From Chitinophagaceae bacterium (GTDB taxonomy: Bacteria > Bacteroidota > Bacteroidia > Chitinophagales > Chitinophagaceae), in NCBI GenBank assembly GCA_947375185.1, contig CANCEU010000002.1, forward strand, positions 1 through 64,000: a stretch of 64,000 nucleotides of DNA. The letters are read 5' to 3'. The notes below the pieces were generated by a model. It was not told where the DNA came from, ran no database searches, and worked only from the letters and a program-made list of their open reading frames with translations. Shown here piece by piece: positions 47,464 through 56,628 of the stretch (positions are counted from its first letter, which is position 1; each line of letters begins with the position of its first letter). Position numbers and translations under genes: made by a program.

Positions 47464-48018
47464 ATGAAAATTTATACAAAAGGTGGAGACTTAGGAAAAA
47501 CATCATTGATAGGCGGGACAAGAGTGCCTAAAAGTCATATCAGAATTGAATCTTATGGAACTGTAGATGAATTGAATTCATTTGTAGGATTATTAAGTGA
47601 TTTAATAACAAATGATGAAATCAAGACCATTTTAAAAGAAGTACAAGATAGGTTGTTCACTGTTGGTTCTTCATTAGCATGTGATCCGGACAAAGAACCC
47701 CATTTAAAAATACCTGATTTAAAGGAAGAAGATATTGCATACTTAGAGCAAAAAATGGATGCAATGAATTTGTTATTAGAGCCTATGAAATCTTTTATTT
47801 TGCCAGGTGGTCATCAAGCTATTTCTACAGCCCATATTGCACGCTGTGTTTGCAGAAGGGCTGAGCGTTGGTGTGTGAATTTACAAGAAGAAGATTTATT
47901 TGTTGATCCAATGGTTATAAAATATTTGAATCGATTGAGTGACTACTTATTTGTTTTGGCAAGATATATTGGACATTTGAATGGAGTAGCTGATCAACCT
48001 TGGAAGCCAAGAGTGTAG
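47464..48018 (+). CDS. Cob(I)alamin adenosyltransferase, PduO/MMAB type
   Basis: Transfers the adenosyl group of ATP to cob(I)alamin, giving adenosylcobalamin. 184 residues; the ATP-binding N-terminus MKIYTKGGDLGKTSLIGG (1-18), then SYGTVDELNSFVG, and FILPGGHQAISTAHIARCVCRRAER. These are the PduO/MMAB signatures. It would serve adenosylcobalamin enzymes such as the mutase implied by the B12-binding subunit at 2114. I start at the ATG at 47464, because the longer in-frame extension covers the terminator and promoter. Confidence 0.94.
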   Translation: MKIYTKGGDLGKTSLIGGTRVPKSHIRIESYGTVDELNSFVGLLSDLITNDEIKTILKEVQDRLFTVGSSLACDPDKEPHLKIPDLKEEDIAYLEQKMDAMNLLLEPMKSFILPGGHQAISTAHIARCVCRRAERWCVNLQEEDLFVDPMVIKYLNRLSDYLFVLARYIGHLNGVADQPWKPRV

Positions 48019-48034
48019 GCAAATTCAATATGCG

Positions 48035-48703
48035 TTAAACAAATTGACCGTCCTTCATTTGTAATTTTCTATTACTCATATCTGCAAGTAATTCATTGTG
48101 CGTAACCACTAAGAAACTTTGATTCATTTCATTTCTCAGTCTAATAAATAGGTCGTGTAAAGAGGCCGCATTTTCACTATCCAAATTACCTGTAGGTTCA
48201 TCTGCAAAAATGAGCGTCGGATTATTCAGTAAGGCTCTTGCAACGGCAACTCTTTGTTGCTCACCGCCAGATAAACTATGGGGCTTTTTGGACACTTTAT
48301 CGGCAAGGCCCATAAAGTCAAGTAATTCCATTGCTCTGTCATTTACTTTCTTTTTGGATGTTTTTGCAATCCATCCAGGAATGCATACATTTTCTAAAGC
48401 TGTGAATTCTGGTAACAAGTGGTGAAATTGAAAAACGAAGCCAATGGAATGGTTTCGATAACTAGCAAGTTGCTTATTGCTTAAATGGGAAATTGCCTGG
48501 CCATCAAAAATAATCTCCCCTTTGTCGGCCTTTTCAAGGCTGCTGACAATGTAAAGAAGGGTTGATTTCCCAGCTCCCGAAGCGCCAACTATAGAAACCA
48601 GCTCGCCTTTGTCAATCTCCAAAGAAACCCCCTTTAATACCTCCACAGGGCCATAATTTTTCCAGATATCCTTGGCAATTAACAATTTTGAGCTTGAATT
48701 CAT
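48035..48703 (-). CDS. lolD: ABC transporter ATP-binding protein, LolD-like
   Basis: 222-residue ATPase. Walker A GASGAGKST (40-48), Q loop FVFQFHHLLPEFTALENV, signature LSGGEQQRVAVARAL, Walker [13 protein letters not shown]. The QFHHLLPEFTALENV segment is the LolD hallmark, so its likely job is powering release of lipoproteins from the inner membrane. The LolC/E permease is not adjacent. It ends tail to tail with the adenosyltransferase gene, 16 nt apart. Confidence 0.88.
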   Translation of the reverse strand: MNSSSKLLIAKDIWKNYGPVEVLKGVSLEIDKGELVSIVGASGAGKSTLLYIVSSLEKADKGEIIFDGQAISHLSNKQLASYRNHSIGFVFQFHHLLPEFTALENVCIPGWIAKTSKKKVNDRAMELLDFMGLADKVSKKPHSLSGGEQQRVAVARALLNNPTLIFADEPTGNLDSENAASLHDLFIRLRNEMNQSFLVVTHNELLADMSNRKLQMKDGQFV

Positions 48704-48777
48704 GGTACAAACCTAATAATTCTGGGCCATTTTAAGTAAAATTTAAAAATTTGTTTACATCCTGTAGAAAAAACACA

Positions 48778-48808
48778 TTTGGTTATATCGTTTATACGGC
48801 TACTTTTG
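48778..48808 (+). promoter_or_regulatory. Promoter of the DUF2795 gene (TTTG-N19-TACTTTTG)
   Basis: TTTG (48778-48781) and TACTTTTG (48801-48808) are 19 nt apart, a full consensus. The predicted start near 48812 gives a leader of about 14 nt to the ATG at 48826. Confidence 0.78.
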
Positions 48809-48825
48809 CACAAAATACCACTCTT

Positions 48826-49047
48826 ATGTTTTGGACTTTAGAATTAGCCAGTTATTTAGAAGAAGCTCCTTGGCCAGCTTCCAAAGATGAATTAATTGAT
48901 TACTCCATTAGAAGCGGTGCTCCAATTGAAGTTGTAGAAAACTTGCAGGAGTTAGAAGACGAAGGAGAAATATATGAGAGCATTGAAGACATTTGGCCTG
49001 ATTACCCAAGCCAAGAAGATTTTATGTTCAATGAAGATGAGTATTAA
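48826..49047 (+). CDS. DUF2795 domain-containing small acidic protein
   Basis: 73 residues, strongly acidic, beginning MFWTLELASYLEEAPWPASKDELIDYS. The pattern (PWPASKDELIDYSIRSGAP, then VVENLQELEDEGEIYESIEDIWPDYP) matches DUF2795-type proteins, a helical family of unknown function common in Bacteroidota. It has a strong promoter and a bidirectional terminator, so it is a one-gene unit likely expressed at a high level. The start is the ATG after the promoter, not the earlier in-frame codon that would span it. Confidence 0.88.
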   Translation: MFWTLELASYLEEAPWPASKDELIDYSIRSGAPIEVVENLQELEDEGEIYESIEDIWPDYPSQEDFMFNEDEY

Positions 49048-49126
49048 TAATATTTAAGATTAATACATTGAATTTGCTGATTTCATAATTAAGCATTGCT
49101 TTATTATGAAGTAGTATAGACTATAT

Positions 49127-49160
49127 AAAAAAGGGCTAACAATATTGTTAGCCCTTTTTT
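49127..49160. terminator. Bidirectional terminator, perfect 34-bp palindrome
   Basis: AAAAAAGGGCTAACAAT followed directly by its exact reverse complement. A6 precedes and T6 follows, so it can end transcripts from both the DUF2795 gene (plus) and the SemiSWEET gene (minus). Confidence 0.92.
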
Positions 49161-49181
49161 ATGATCAAGATTTCTTAATAC

Positions 49182-49454
49182 TTAGAAAGTTAATTTGAAA
49201 TAAAGTAACATTAGGCTCAAAATCAAAACAATCGTGTTGGCAATAAGCACTGGTCTACTTTTTATTAAATAAGCATAAGTAAGCCAAACAATACAACTAA
49301 AGTTTACAATCAATATCATTATCAAGCTAAGATCCTTCACGCTATGTGACTGCCAGGTAAGATATACCTGAGGTACAAAAGTGATACAGCTTAACAATGA
49401 GCCAAGGTATCCAATGGACTCAATTAATTTTGTATTGATTTCTTTATTACGCAT
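49182..49454 (-). CDS. SemiSWEET-type sugar transporter (MtN3/PQ-loop)
   Basis: 90 residues with three membrane helices (about 11-30, 41-60 and 66-86), one half of a SWEET transporter, so it must dimerise to form a sugar pore. The PQ motif is at Pro28-Gln29 (ITFVPQVYLTW), and VNFSCIVWLTYAYLI holds the usual central Asn and Trp. The sugar cannot be predicted. It lies 36 nt downstream of fabI on the same strand, which may drive its expression. Confidence 0.9.
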   Translation of the reverse strand: MRNKEINTKLIESIGYLGSLLSCITFVPQVYLTWQSHSVKDLSLIMILIVNFSCIVWLTYAYLIKSRPVLIANTIVLILSLMLLYFKLTF

Positions 49455-49490
49455 GTTGATTTTATAAAATCGGTTATTTTAAAGGACAAA

Positions 49491-50309
49491 TTATTCAGTA
49501 ATGCCTGCTTTTTGCATAATTAAATCACTTACGCCTGTTGTAGAATATCCTCCATCATGGAATAAGTTTTGCATAGTAACCATTTTAGTTAAATCCGAGA
49601 ATAATGTGATACAATAATTTGCACAATCCTCAGCACTTGCATTTCCTAATGGTGCTATTGCATTTGCATAATCAAAGAAATCGCCAAAACCTTTAATACC
49701 AGTACCTGCAGTTGTTTTAGTTGGAGATTGAGAAACGGTATTCACACGAACTCTATTTTTTAATCCGTAGTGGTATCCAAAACTTCGTGCAATAGATTCC
49801 AATAATGCTTTGATATCAGCCATGTCGGTATAAAACGGATAGGTTCTTTGTGCAGCTGCGTAAGTTAAGGCAACAACACTTGCTTCCTCGTTCAATGCAT
49901 CCATATTGTAAGCTACACTTAACATTTTATGTAATGACATTGCAGATACATCTACGCCCTTTGCGTAATAATCATAGTTTAATTCAGGGTAAGCAATTTT
50001 CTTTCTGATATTAACACTCATTCCAATTGAGTGCAATACGAAATCAATTTTACCGCCTAATATTTGTTGAGATTCTGTAAATAAATTTGTTAGTTCTTCA
50101 ACATTTGTTGCGTCAGCAGGAACAATTTTAGAATTTGTTTTTTCTGCCAATCCATTTATTTCACCCATACGCATTGCAATTGGTGCATTCGTTAGTACAA
50201 ATGTTGCACCTTCTTCGTGTGCTTTTTCTGCAACTTTCCATGCAATAGAGTTTTGATCTAAAGCACCCGTAATAATCCCTCTTTTTCCTTTTAATAAATT
50301 GTATGCCAT
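49491..50309 (-). CDS. fabI: Enoyl-[acyl-carrier-protein] reductase (NADH)
   Basis: Last reductive step of the fatty-acid elongation cycle and the triclosan target class. 272 residues, SDR fold. The cofactor loop is GALDQNSIAWKVA (15-27); the catalytic FabI pattern Tyr-x6-Lys is Tyr160 (YTDMADIK) and Lys167. VLHSIGMS (91-98) and NLFHDGGYSTTGV fit the family. FabK or FabV would not show these motifs. Another fatty-acid gene, fabD, is at 59.9 kb. Confidence 0.96.
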   Translation of the reverse strand: MAYNLLKGKRGIITGALDQNSIAWKVAEKAHEEGATFVLTNAPIAMRMGEINGLAEKTNSKIVPADATNVEELTNLFTESQQILGGKIDFVLHSIGMSVNIRKKIAYPELNYDYYAKGVDVSAMSLHKMLSVAYNMDALNEEASVVALTYAAAQRTYPFYTDMADIKALLESIARSFGYHYGLKNRVRVNTVSQSPTKTTAGTGIKGFGDFFDYANAIAPLGNASAEDCANYCITLFSDLTKMVTMQNLFHDGGYSTTGVSDLIMQKAGITE

Positions 50310-50391
50310 GTTATGGTTTATTTAGTGCCGTAAAAATAAATATAATAGCTGAGAAAGGCCAATAAAAATAGTTAAATCCCAATTAGTGAAT

Positions 50392-52047
50392 CTAAACTGC
50401 CATCAACTCTTTTGCATTATCAAGTGCCGATTTAGTAGGAGGGTCTCCTCCAATCATGCGTGCAATATGCTGTATGCGCTCTTCCTTGTTTAAGGCTCTT
50501 AAATGAGTTTGTGTTGTAGTGCCTTTTTGCTCCTTATACACATATAAATGGGTATGACCCTTAGCTGCAATTTGAGGTTGATGCGTAATGCAAAGTACTT
50601 GTCGATTGATGCCAAGATTTTGAAGTAATAGTCCCACTTGTTTTGCAGGTTCTCCAGAAATTCCGGTATCAATTTCATCAAATATCATGGTTGGTAAATC
50701 TACCGATTTTGCAACCAAGGATTTTATACAAAGCATCAATCTGCTTAACTCACCCCCACTTGCTACTTTTCGAATGGGTTCAAATTTGTTGGTGTTATTC
50801 GCATCAAAAAGGATGTCAATTTTGTCTTGTCCATATAAACTATAAGGGATGGCCTCAATGGTTACTTTAATTTTAGCATTTGGCATACCTACCTGATGCA
50901 ACAATTGATTGACATTTTTTATAAGTGGCTCAACTTGCTTAGTCCTCTTTTCAGTAAGTGTTGTCGCCAATAATTTAACTTTATCAAAATGTTGAGCTAC
51001 TTGTTTTGTTAAATGTGCAATGGTATCTTCTAAATTTAATACAGCCTCTAATTCTTTTTCAAGTGAAGACTGAATTTCTAGCAACTCAGCAGTGCTTTTA
51101 ACCTTATGTTTTTTTTGCAAACTATAACCTTGTGAAAGCCTTTCTTGAAAAGTGACTATTTTATTTTCGTCATAATCAATTTTGTCTTGCCAAATTGTTA
51201 ATTCACTTGTAATGTCAGCTAATTCAATTTGTGCTGCTTTAATGCGAACTAATAATTCCTCAAAACTAGGTTGCCATTTTACTATAGATTCTAAGGAATT
51301 GCCAATTTGTTTTATTTGCTGAACAATTGGATTGTCCGAATGTTCTAATTGTTGTATGCTCTGGTCAATCTGTGATTTAATTTGTACAGCATTTTCTAAA
51401 AACTTTAATTCTTTTTCAATCTCCTCTAATTCATTTTCTTTAAGATGTAAGGTTGTTAATTCTTCAAGTAAAAATTTATTATAGCTTTCAGTTTTATCAA
51501 ATGCTGCTTTCTGATTTATAAGTTCGTTTAATTTTTTTTCATCTTCCTTCCATTGATGAAAAGCTAGTTGGTAAATACTGACTTCTTTTGGCAAATTTGC
51601 GAGTGCATCTATTACCGTTCTTTGGAAATCGGTATCACCTAATGTAAGGGTATCAAATTGTTGATGAAGGTCAACTAATTGACTGGTGAGTTGCTTTAGT
51701 TCATTTAAATTGATAGGGGTGTCATTGATAAATGCTCTTGATTTACCTTGCGCACTTATTTCTCTTCTGATAATTAATTCCTCAGAAAAGTCAATTTCAT
51801 TGGCTTCAAAAAAAGCTGCATACTGTTCCTTATTTGATAACTGAAAAGTACCTTCAATGAAACATTTCTTTTCAGCGTTTCTGCATACTGTGCTATCGGC
51901 ACGGTCTCCCAATATCAACCCAAGTGCACCCATGATAATACTTTTACCTGCTCCTGTTTCACCGGTGATTACAGATAACTGAGCAGACAGGTCAATAGCC
52001 AAATGGTCTATTAAAATATAATTTTGTATTTCTAGTTTAGTTAACAT
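50392..52047 (-). CDS. recN: DNA repair protein RecN
   Basis: SMC-like ATPase that acts on DNA double-strand breaks. 551 residues: Walker A GETGAGKS (29-36) after the typical MLTKLEIQNYILIDHL start, a long coiled coil (about 150-370), and the C-terminal half with SGGELSRLMLCIKSLV (signature), MIFDEIDTGISGEPA (Walker B) and LCITHQPQIAAKG. I choose the start at 52047; two further upstream Met codons add residues unlike the family. It lies 32 nt after the TPR gene. Confidence 0.96.
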   Translation of the reverse strand: MLTKLEIQNYILIDHLAIDLSAQLSVITGETGAGKSIIMGALGLILGDRADSTVCRNAEKKCFIEGTFQLSNKEQYAAFFEANEIDFSEELIIRREISAQGKSRAFINDTPINLNELKQLTSQLVDLHQQFDTLTLGDTDFQRTVIDALANLPKEVSIYQLAFHQWKEDEKKLNELINQKAAFDKTESYNKFLLEELTTLHLKENELEEIEKELKFLENAVQIKSQIDQSIQQLEHSDNPIVQQIKQIGNSLESIVKWQPSFEELLVRIKAAQIELADITSELTIWQDKIDYDENKIVTFQERLSQGYSLQKKHKVKSTAELLEIQSSLEKELEAVLNLEDTIAHLTKQVAQHFDKVKLLATTLTEKRTKQVEPLIKNVNQLLHQVGMPNAKIKVTIEAIPYSLYGQDKIDILFDANNTNKFEPIRKVASGGELSRLMLCIKSLVAKSVDLPTMIFDEIDTGISGEPAKQVGLLLQNLGINRQVLCITHQPQIAAKGHTHLYVYKEQKGTTTQTHLRALNKEERIQHIARMIGGDPPTKSALDNAKELMAV

Positions 52048-52079
52048 CGCTTTCGCAATATACATTTTTATTTTAGATG

Positions 52080-53573
52080 TTATTGTTTCAGGCACCGTTG
52101 AATCCCTGATTTTGCTTTTTGATCTAGGGAATTTTTAAAAGCATGATCTTTCATGTCAATGCAAATATTATAATATTCGATTGCCTTAGAAAATTGTCCT
52201 TTATTTTCATATATATTGCCTATTTGTAAAGCAGCTCTTGCTGCAAAATATTCGGGTTGGTGCAGGCCTTTTTCAATGGCGGATAAATAATATTTTATTG
52301 CAGGTTCATCCTGACCCATTAGGTCATAAATTCTTCCTAATCTATAAGCAAATTCTGTTTTGTCAGCCTCAATTGGAAAATCGTTGCTTGATTTCCCATT
52401 TAACAAATTCAATGCTTGTACTTGGTAACCACCATCACTAAATAAGCGCGCTTTTAATAATAATGGGTTGGGCCATGTTCCTTTTTTTGCATTTTGAAAT
52501 GCGTGTTTGTCTGCATCTGTAACTTGGTTCCCATTACTAAGTACCATTTTTCGATAAGACTCGGCTTTTTTCAAGTCACCTTGAAAGTAGGCTATCCAGG
52601 AAAGTCTTTCATAGGCATCTTTAACATAGAATTTCCCCTTAAATGTTTGTGTAAAATCAGTCAAATACTTTTGAGCCTTATCCAATTTAAGTTCGTTTAA
52701 ATAAGCATAGCCTAATTCTAAATTCCAAAAGGGGAGTGGTAGATAATTAGCATTGCTTTCCACTTGCTGGATGACTGTTAATGCTTTATTGGATTGTTGG
52801 TGATTTAAATACAAATTGGCAGCCATATAGGCATGCATCTGATTTTTCTTAAAATCATAAGGGTAGGATTCAATAAAATTAAAAGCCTTTTTTGAATTCC
52901 CTTCAAAATTCATAAGTAAGTATGGGTAAATAAAAAGAGCTTCATTTTTACACCTTTTACTATACTCGTCCTTGCTATTGATATATTTTAAAACAATGGC
53001 ATTTCCTTCACTTATCTTGCCACTTAATCCAAGAATATTCGCAATCCATTGGTATCCCTTTGGAATGGTTCCTACAACGGTTGTAATTGCACCAAAATAC
53101 GCATCATTGGGCGTAAAATTAGGATAGGTTTTTCTATTTTCTTTAAACATAAAATAGGCCTTTCTAAAATCCCAGGCGCCCTCCCAAGTTTTATCAAACC
53201 TAATTGCTATGATTGATTTATGTAAATACTCAAGCCCTAATGCATATTGATAATAGGGTGTATTTTTTGGTCCTGACTCGAACATTTTTATACGATGCTC
53301 AAATTGAGGATTTATTTGTTGGTATTCAGAAAAGTCTTCGTTTAAAAATAGTTCATAAAAATCAGCGTAGCTATCTAGCATTTCATTCACTAAATTAGCT
53401 GGATTTGCTTTTCGCTCAATTAAGATATTTTTTCTGGCTTCCGGGATTCTTAAGGAGGTTATAGACTCATAAATTTGCTGAGCCTTATCATTCCAGATAT
53501 ATTGTTTTGACTGGGCAATTAGCGACATGCCCGACAATAATATTACTCCAATTAAAAGTATCTTTTTAAACAT
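52080..53573 (-). CDS. Exported TPR-repeat protein
   Basis: 497 residues: signal peptide to about residue 21 (VILLSGMSLIAQ), then a helical body with TPR-like repeats, clearest from about 260 to the end (NLELGYAYLNELKLDKAQKYL, AYRLGRIYDLMGQDEPAIKYYLSAIEKG, ALQIGNIYENKGQFSKAIEYYN). Such proteins are common in Bacteroidota and act as periplasmic or outer-membrane scaffolds. I do not recognise a named family. It lies just upstream of recN, an ordering whose functional meaning is not evident, and after a terminator. Confidence 0.8.
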   Translation of the reverse strand: MFKKILLIGVILLSGMSLIAQSKQYIWNDKAQQIYESITSLRIPEARKNILIERKANPANLVNEMLDSYADFYELFLNEDFSEYQQINPQFEHRIKMFESGPKNTPYYQYALGLEYLHKSIIAIRFDKTWEGAWDFRKAYFMFKENRKTYPNFTPNDAYFGAITTVVGTIPKGYQWIANILGLSGKISEGNAIVLKYINSKDEYSKRCKNEALFIYPYLLMNFEGNSKKAFNFIESYPYDFKKNQMHAYMAANLYLNHQQSNKALTVIQQVESNANYLPLPFWNLELGYAYLNELKLDKAQKYLTDFTQTFKGKFYVKDAYERLSWIAYFQGDLKKAESYRKMVLSNGNQVTDADKHAFQNAKKGTWPNPLLLKARLFSDGGYQVQALNLLNGKSSNDFPIEADKTEFAYRLGRIYDLMGQDEPAIKYYLSAIEKGLHQPEYFAARAALQIGNIYENKGQFSKAIEYYNICIDMKDHAFKNSLDQKAKSGIQRCLKQ

Positions 53574-53581
53574 CAGTGTAA

Positions 53582-53617
53582 AAATAAAGAAAGGGTAGCT
53601 GTTGGGCTACCCTTTCT
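53582..53617 (-). terminator. Intrinsic terminator after the zinc-ribbon gene
   Basis: AGAAAGGGTAGC and GCTACCCTTTCT form a perfect 12-bp stem around a 6-nt loop (53588-53617); TTATTTT follows on the minus strand. Confidence 0.85.
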
Positions 53618-53641
53618 AGAAATTTATTTTATCAATTGAAA

Positions 53642-54379
53642 CTAAGCTTCCTTGTCTTCAACTAAAATTCTACCACAGTTTTCGCAAACAATAATTTTTT
53701 TGTGTAAACGAATTTCACTTTGACGTTGAGGCGGGATTGCATTGAAACAACCACCACAAGCATCTCTTTCTACTACAACAACGGCTAATCCGTTTCTGTA
53801 GCTAGTTCTGATACGGTCGTAGCTGTATAATAAGCGCTCGTCAATATGACTTCTTGCTTCTTCGCTTTTAACTCTTAATTCTTTTTCTTCAATTTCAGTA
53901 TCAGCGATGATTTTTTCTAACTCATCTTTTTTGTGGTTCAACACCCCTTCTTTAACAGCAATTGTTTTTTTAGCTGCTTCTAAAGCTTTTACTTTTTCAG
54001 CTAATTCTTCATTCGCGTCACGGATATGTTTTTCACAAAGTTTAATTTCTAAACCTTGCATTTCAATTTCCTTGTTGATAGCCTCAAATTCACGATTGTT
54101 TTTAACGTTATCGCTTTGTTGCTCATATTTAGCGAGCAATGATTCGCTTTCTTTAATCGATTCTTTTTTGATTTCGATGAATTCAGTGATACCATTGATT
54201 TCTTCTTCAATTCTAGTTTGTCTGTTCACTAAACCTAGAACCTCATCTTCCAAATCTCTCACTTCCATTGGTAATTCACCACGTAGAATTTCAATTTGAT
54301 CAATACTACTATCGATGGTTTGAAGTTTGTGAAGATTCACTAATTTTTCTTCTACTGAAAAGTCTTTGACTGATGCCAT
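53642..54379 (-). CDS. Coiled-coil protein with C4 zinc ribbon (CT398-like)
   Basis: 245 residues: an antiparallel coiled coil for about 190 residues (DQIEILRGELPMEVRDLEDEV onward), then a zinc ribbon with two Cys pairs, ACGGCFNAIPP and VCENCGRIL. This is the layout of the conserved zf-RING_7/CT398-type proteins, whose members bind motor or transport ATPases, though the function here is unknown. It is conserved next to the NIF3 gene in Bacteroidota, which lies 9 nt upstream. The pair is probably one operon. Confidence 0.88.
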   Translation of the reverse strand: MASVKDFSVEEKLVNLHKLQTIDSSIDQIEILRGELPMEVRDLEDEVLGLVNRQTRIEEEINGITEFIEIKKESIKESESLLAKYEQQSDNVKNNREFEAINKEIEMQGLEIKLCEKHIRDANEELAEKVKALEAAKKTIAVKEGVLNHKKDELEKIIADTEIEEKELRVKSEEARSHIDERLLYSYDRIRTSYRNGLAVVVVERDACGGCFNAIPPQRQSEIRLHKKIIVCENCGRILVEDKEA

Positions 54380-54388
54380 ATTTCAAGT

Positions 54389-55189
54389 TTATTTAAAGTA
54401 TGTTATTGGTTGGGTACACACCAATGAATGGAGGACGGCAAAGGTAGGGAATTTAGCTGTTAAATAAGCAACAATTAGGTCGGAAACCCATTGTTCGCTC
54501 TCCCCATGACCTATATCTATCAGTAATAACTTACCATCAGCCTCAAAAAAGTCATGGTATTTAAGGTCACTGGTAATATAACAATCTGCCTTTTGGGTCT
54601 TGGCATTGCCAATTAAGAAGCTCCCTGCGCCACCGCATAAAGCAATGCTTTTCAGTGGTTTACCTATTAATGGAGTATGTTTTATGATTGTTAGATTAAA
54701 TTTTTCTTTAATCCATTTTAAGAATTCGTTTTCATCTGTTTCAAGGGGAAGTTCACCAATTAAGCCGGAGCCAATTTCTTGCCCATTTTCATCTTTAAGG
54801 CCTGCTTTTGGAGCTAAAATGCGTCTATTTTCCAAATGTAGCCGATCCGCTAAGGTTTTATTCACTCCGTTTAGTAAATTATCCAAATTGGTATGAATGG
54901 CATATATGGCGATATTGTGTTGAATGGCCTTTGTTACTATTCGAGCAACATAATTATTTTCATCAAATTGTTTGATTCCTTTAAAAATAATTGGGTGGTG
55001 GCTCACAATTAAATTACATTTTTTTTCAATGGCCTCATCAATGACTGCTTCGGTGCAATCCAGCGAGCACAAAACACCAGTACAAATTGTATTTGTATTG
55101 CCAACTAATAATCCGCAATTATCGTAATCCTCCTGAAAGTGAAGGGGTGCCCAATTTTCGAGCGCCTGAGTAAATTGTCCTATCTGCAT
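54389..55189 (-). CDS. NIF3-like dinuclear metal protein
   Basis: 266 residues, Nif3/YbgI family, a toroidal hexamer with two metal ions per subunit. Visible ligands are the His64-His65 pair in VSHHPIIFKG, the acidic DYDNCGLLVG (21-30) and the C-terminal HGESEQW. Annotated in databases as GTP cyclohydrolase 1 type 2, but the physiological reaction is uncertain. Many Bacteroidota members are longer (about 365 residues) with an inserted domain; this one is the compact form. Confidence 0.9.
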   Translation of the reverse strand: MQIGQFTQALENWAPLHFQEDYDNCGLLVGNTNTICTGVLCSLDCTEAVIDEAIEKKCNLIVSHHPIIFKGIKQFDENNYVARIVTKAIQHNIAIYAIHTNLDNLLNGVNKTLADRLHLENRRILAPKAGLKDENGQEIGSGLIGELPLETDENEFLKWIKEKFNLTIIKHTPLIGKPLKSIALCGGAGSFLIGNAKTQKADCYITSDLKYHDFFEADGKLLLIDIGHGESEQWVSDLIVAYLTAKFPTFAVLHSLVCTQPITYFK

Positions 55190-55288
55190 AAGCTAAATTA
55201 AATATAAACCCGGTCTTGAAGAACTATTTTATGTTAATATTGTTAATGAGGGGTTGTATGACGTTAGTATTAAAAATGTAATCAAAGT

Positions 55289-56614
55289 ATGAAAAAGGAT
55301 ACGGTAGCTATTTTTTGGTTCAGAAGAGATTTAAGATTAGAAGACAATGTGGGTTTATACCATGCTTTATACCATGCTAAATTAGAAGGGCATCAAGTGC
55401 TACCTATTTTCATTTTTGATAAAACAATTTTAGATAAGTTAGAAGATAAAAATGATAGAAGGGTTGATTTTATTCATCGTGCCATTTTGACTTTGCAAAA
55501 TCAATTAACTGAAAAAGGAAAATCATTGCATGTTGAGTACGGCAATCCATTAGATGTTTTTAGTAAACTATTAAAGAAATATGTTATTTCTAAAGTGTAT
55601 ACTAACCATGATTATGAGCCAAATGCAATAAAGCGAGATGAATTGATTAGTGATTTGTTGCGTGAAAATAATATTGAATTTCATAGCTACAAGGATCAAG
55701 TTATTTTTGAAAAAAATGAAGTATTGAAAGATGACGGAAAGCCTTATACGATATATACTCCCTATGCAAATAAATGGAGAACAGTTTGGGCAAATAATAT
55801 TCCTAAAATTCATCCGTCCATTAAACTAATTGATTTTTTTATGGATAGCAAGCCCATAGCCATTCCTAGTTTGAATGCGATGGGTTTTGAAATTACGGAT
55901 ATAATTGTTCCTCCAATGGATTGGCAGGAAGGGCTTGTGAAAAAATATACAGACCAAAGAAATTTCCCGGCAATAAAAGGCACTACACAATTAAGTGTTC
56001 ACTTGCGTTTTGGAACTATATCAGTTAGGAAGTTGGCATTAGATACGCAGGCTTTGAATAGTACATTTTTCAATGAATTAATATGGCGCGATTTTTATCA
56101 TATGATTCTTTGGCATTTCCCACAAGTAGGGAATGGAAAGTCATTTAAGGCACAGTATGATTTTATTGAATGGCGCAATAATGAAAAGGAATTTGATGCA
56201 TGGTGTCAAGGACAAACAGGTTATCCGATTGTAGATGCAGGCATGCGTGAATTAAATACAACTGGTTTTATGCATAATAGAGTGCGCATGATTGTGGCAA
56301 GCTTTTTAACTAAACACTTATTGATTGACTGGCGCTGGGGCGAGGCCTATTTTGCGCAGAAATTATTGGATTTTGATTTAGCTGCAAATAATGGAGGTTG
56401 GCAATGGGCGAGTGGAAGTGGATGTGATGCTGCACCTTATTTTAGAGTGTTTAATCCTCGTTTGCAAACGGAAAAATTTGACAAGGAATTAAAATATATT
56501 CGTAAGTGGGTGCCTGAATTTGAAAGCTTAAATTATCCCAAGCCAATAGTGGTGCATGAAGAAGCGAGAGTAAGAGTATTAGCAGCTTATGCTAAAGCGT
56601 TGAAGCCTTCGTGA
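55289..56614 (+). CDS. phrB: Deoxyribodipyrimidine photolyase/cryptochrome family
   Basis: Light-driven repair of UV-induced pyrimidine dimers using FAD. 441 residues: N-terminal antenna domain (FWFRRDLRLEDNVGLYHAL, 9-27), C-terminal FAD domain with ELIWRDFYHMILWHFP, GYPIVDAGMRELNTTGFMHNR and WASGSGCDAAPYFRVFNP. Classical CPD photolyase is the best call, but CRY-DASH or 6-4 types cannot be excluded without alignment. It suggests a light-exposed habitat. Confidence 0.92.
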   Translation: MKKDTVAIFWFRRDLRLEDNVGLYHALYHAKLEGHQVLPIFIFDKTILDKLEDKNDRRVDFIHRAILTLQNQLTEKGKSLHVEYGNPLDVFSKLLKKYVISKVYTNHDYEPNAIKRDELISDLLRENNIEFHSYKDQVIFEKNEVLKDDGKPYTIYTPYANKWRTVWANNIPKIHPSIKLIDFFMDSKPIAIPSLNAMGFEITDIIVPPMDWQEGLVKKYTDQRNFPAIKGTTQLSVHLRFGTISVRKLALDTQALNSTFFNELIWRDFYHMILWHFPQVGNGKSFKAQYDFIEWRNNEKEFDAWCQGQTGYPIVDAGMRELNTTGFMHNRVRMIVASFLTKHLLIDWRWGEAYFAQKLLDFDLAANNGGWQWASGSGCDAAPYFRVFNPRLQTEKFDKELKYIRKWVPEFESLNYPKPIVVHEEARVRVLAAYAKALKPS

Positions 56615-56628
56615 TTGAAATAAAATAT

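Noticed and set aside
46652..48703. Two ABC ATPases as one transporter
   Set aside because: They are on opposite strands, separated by a terminator and another gene, and no permease is present.
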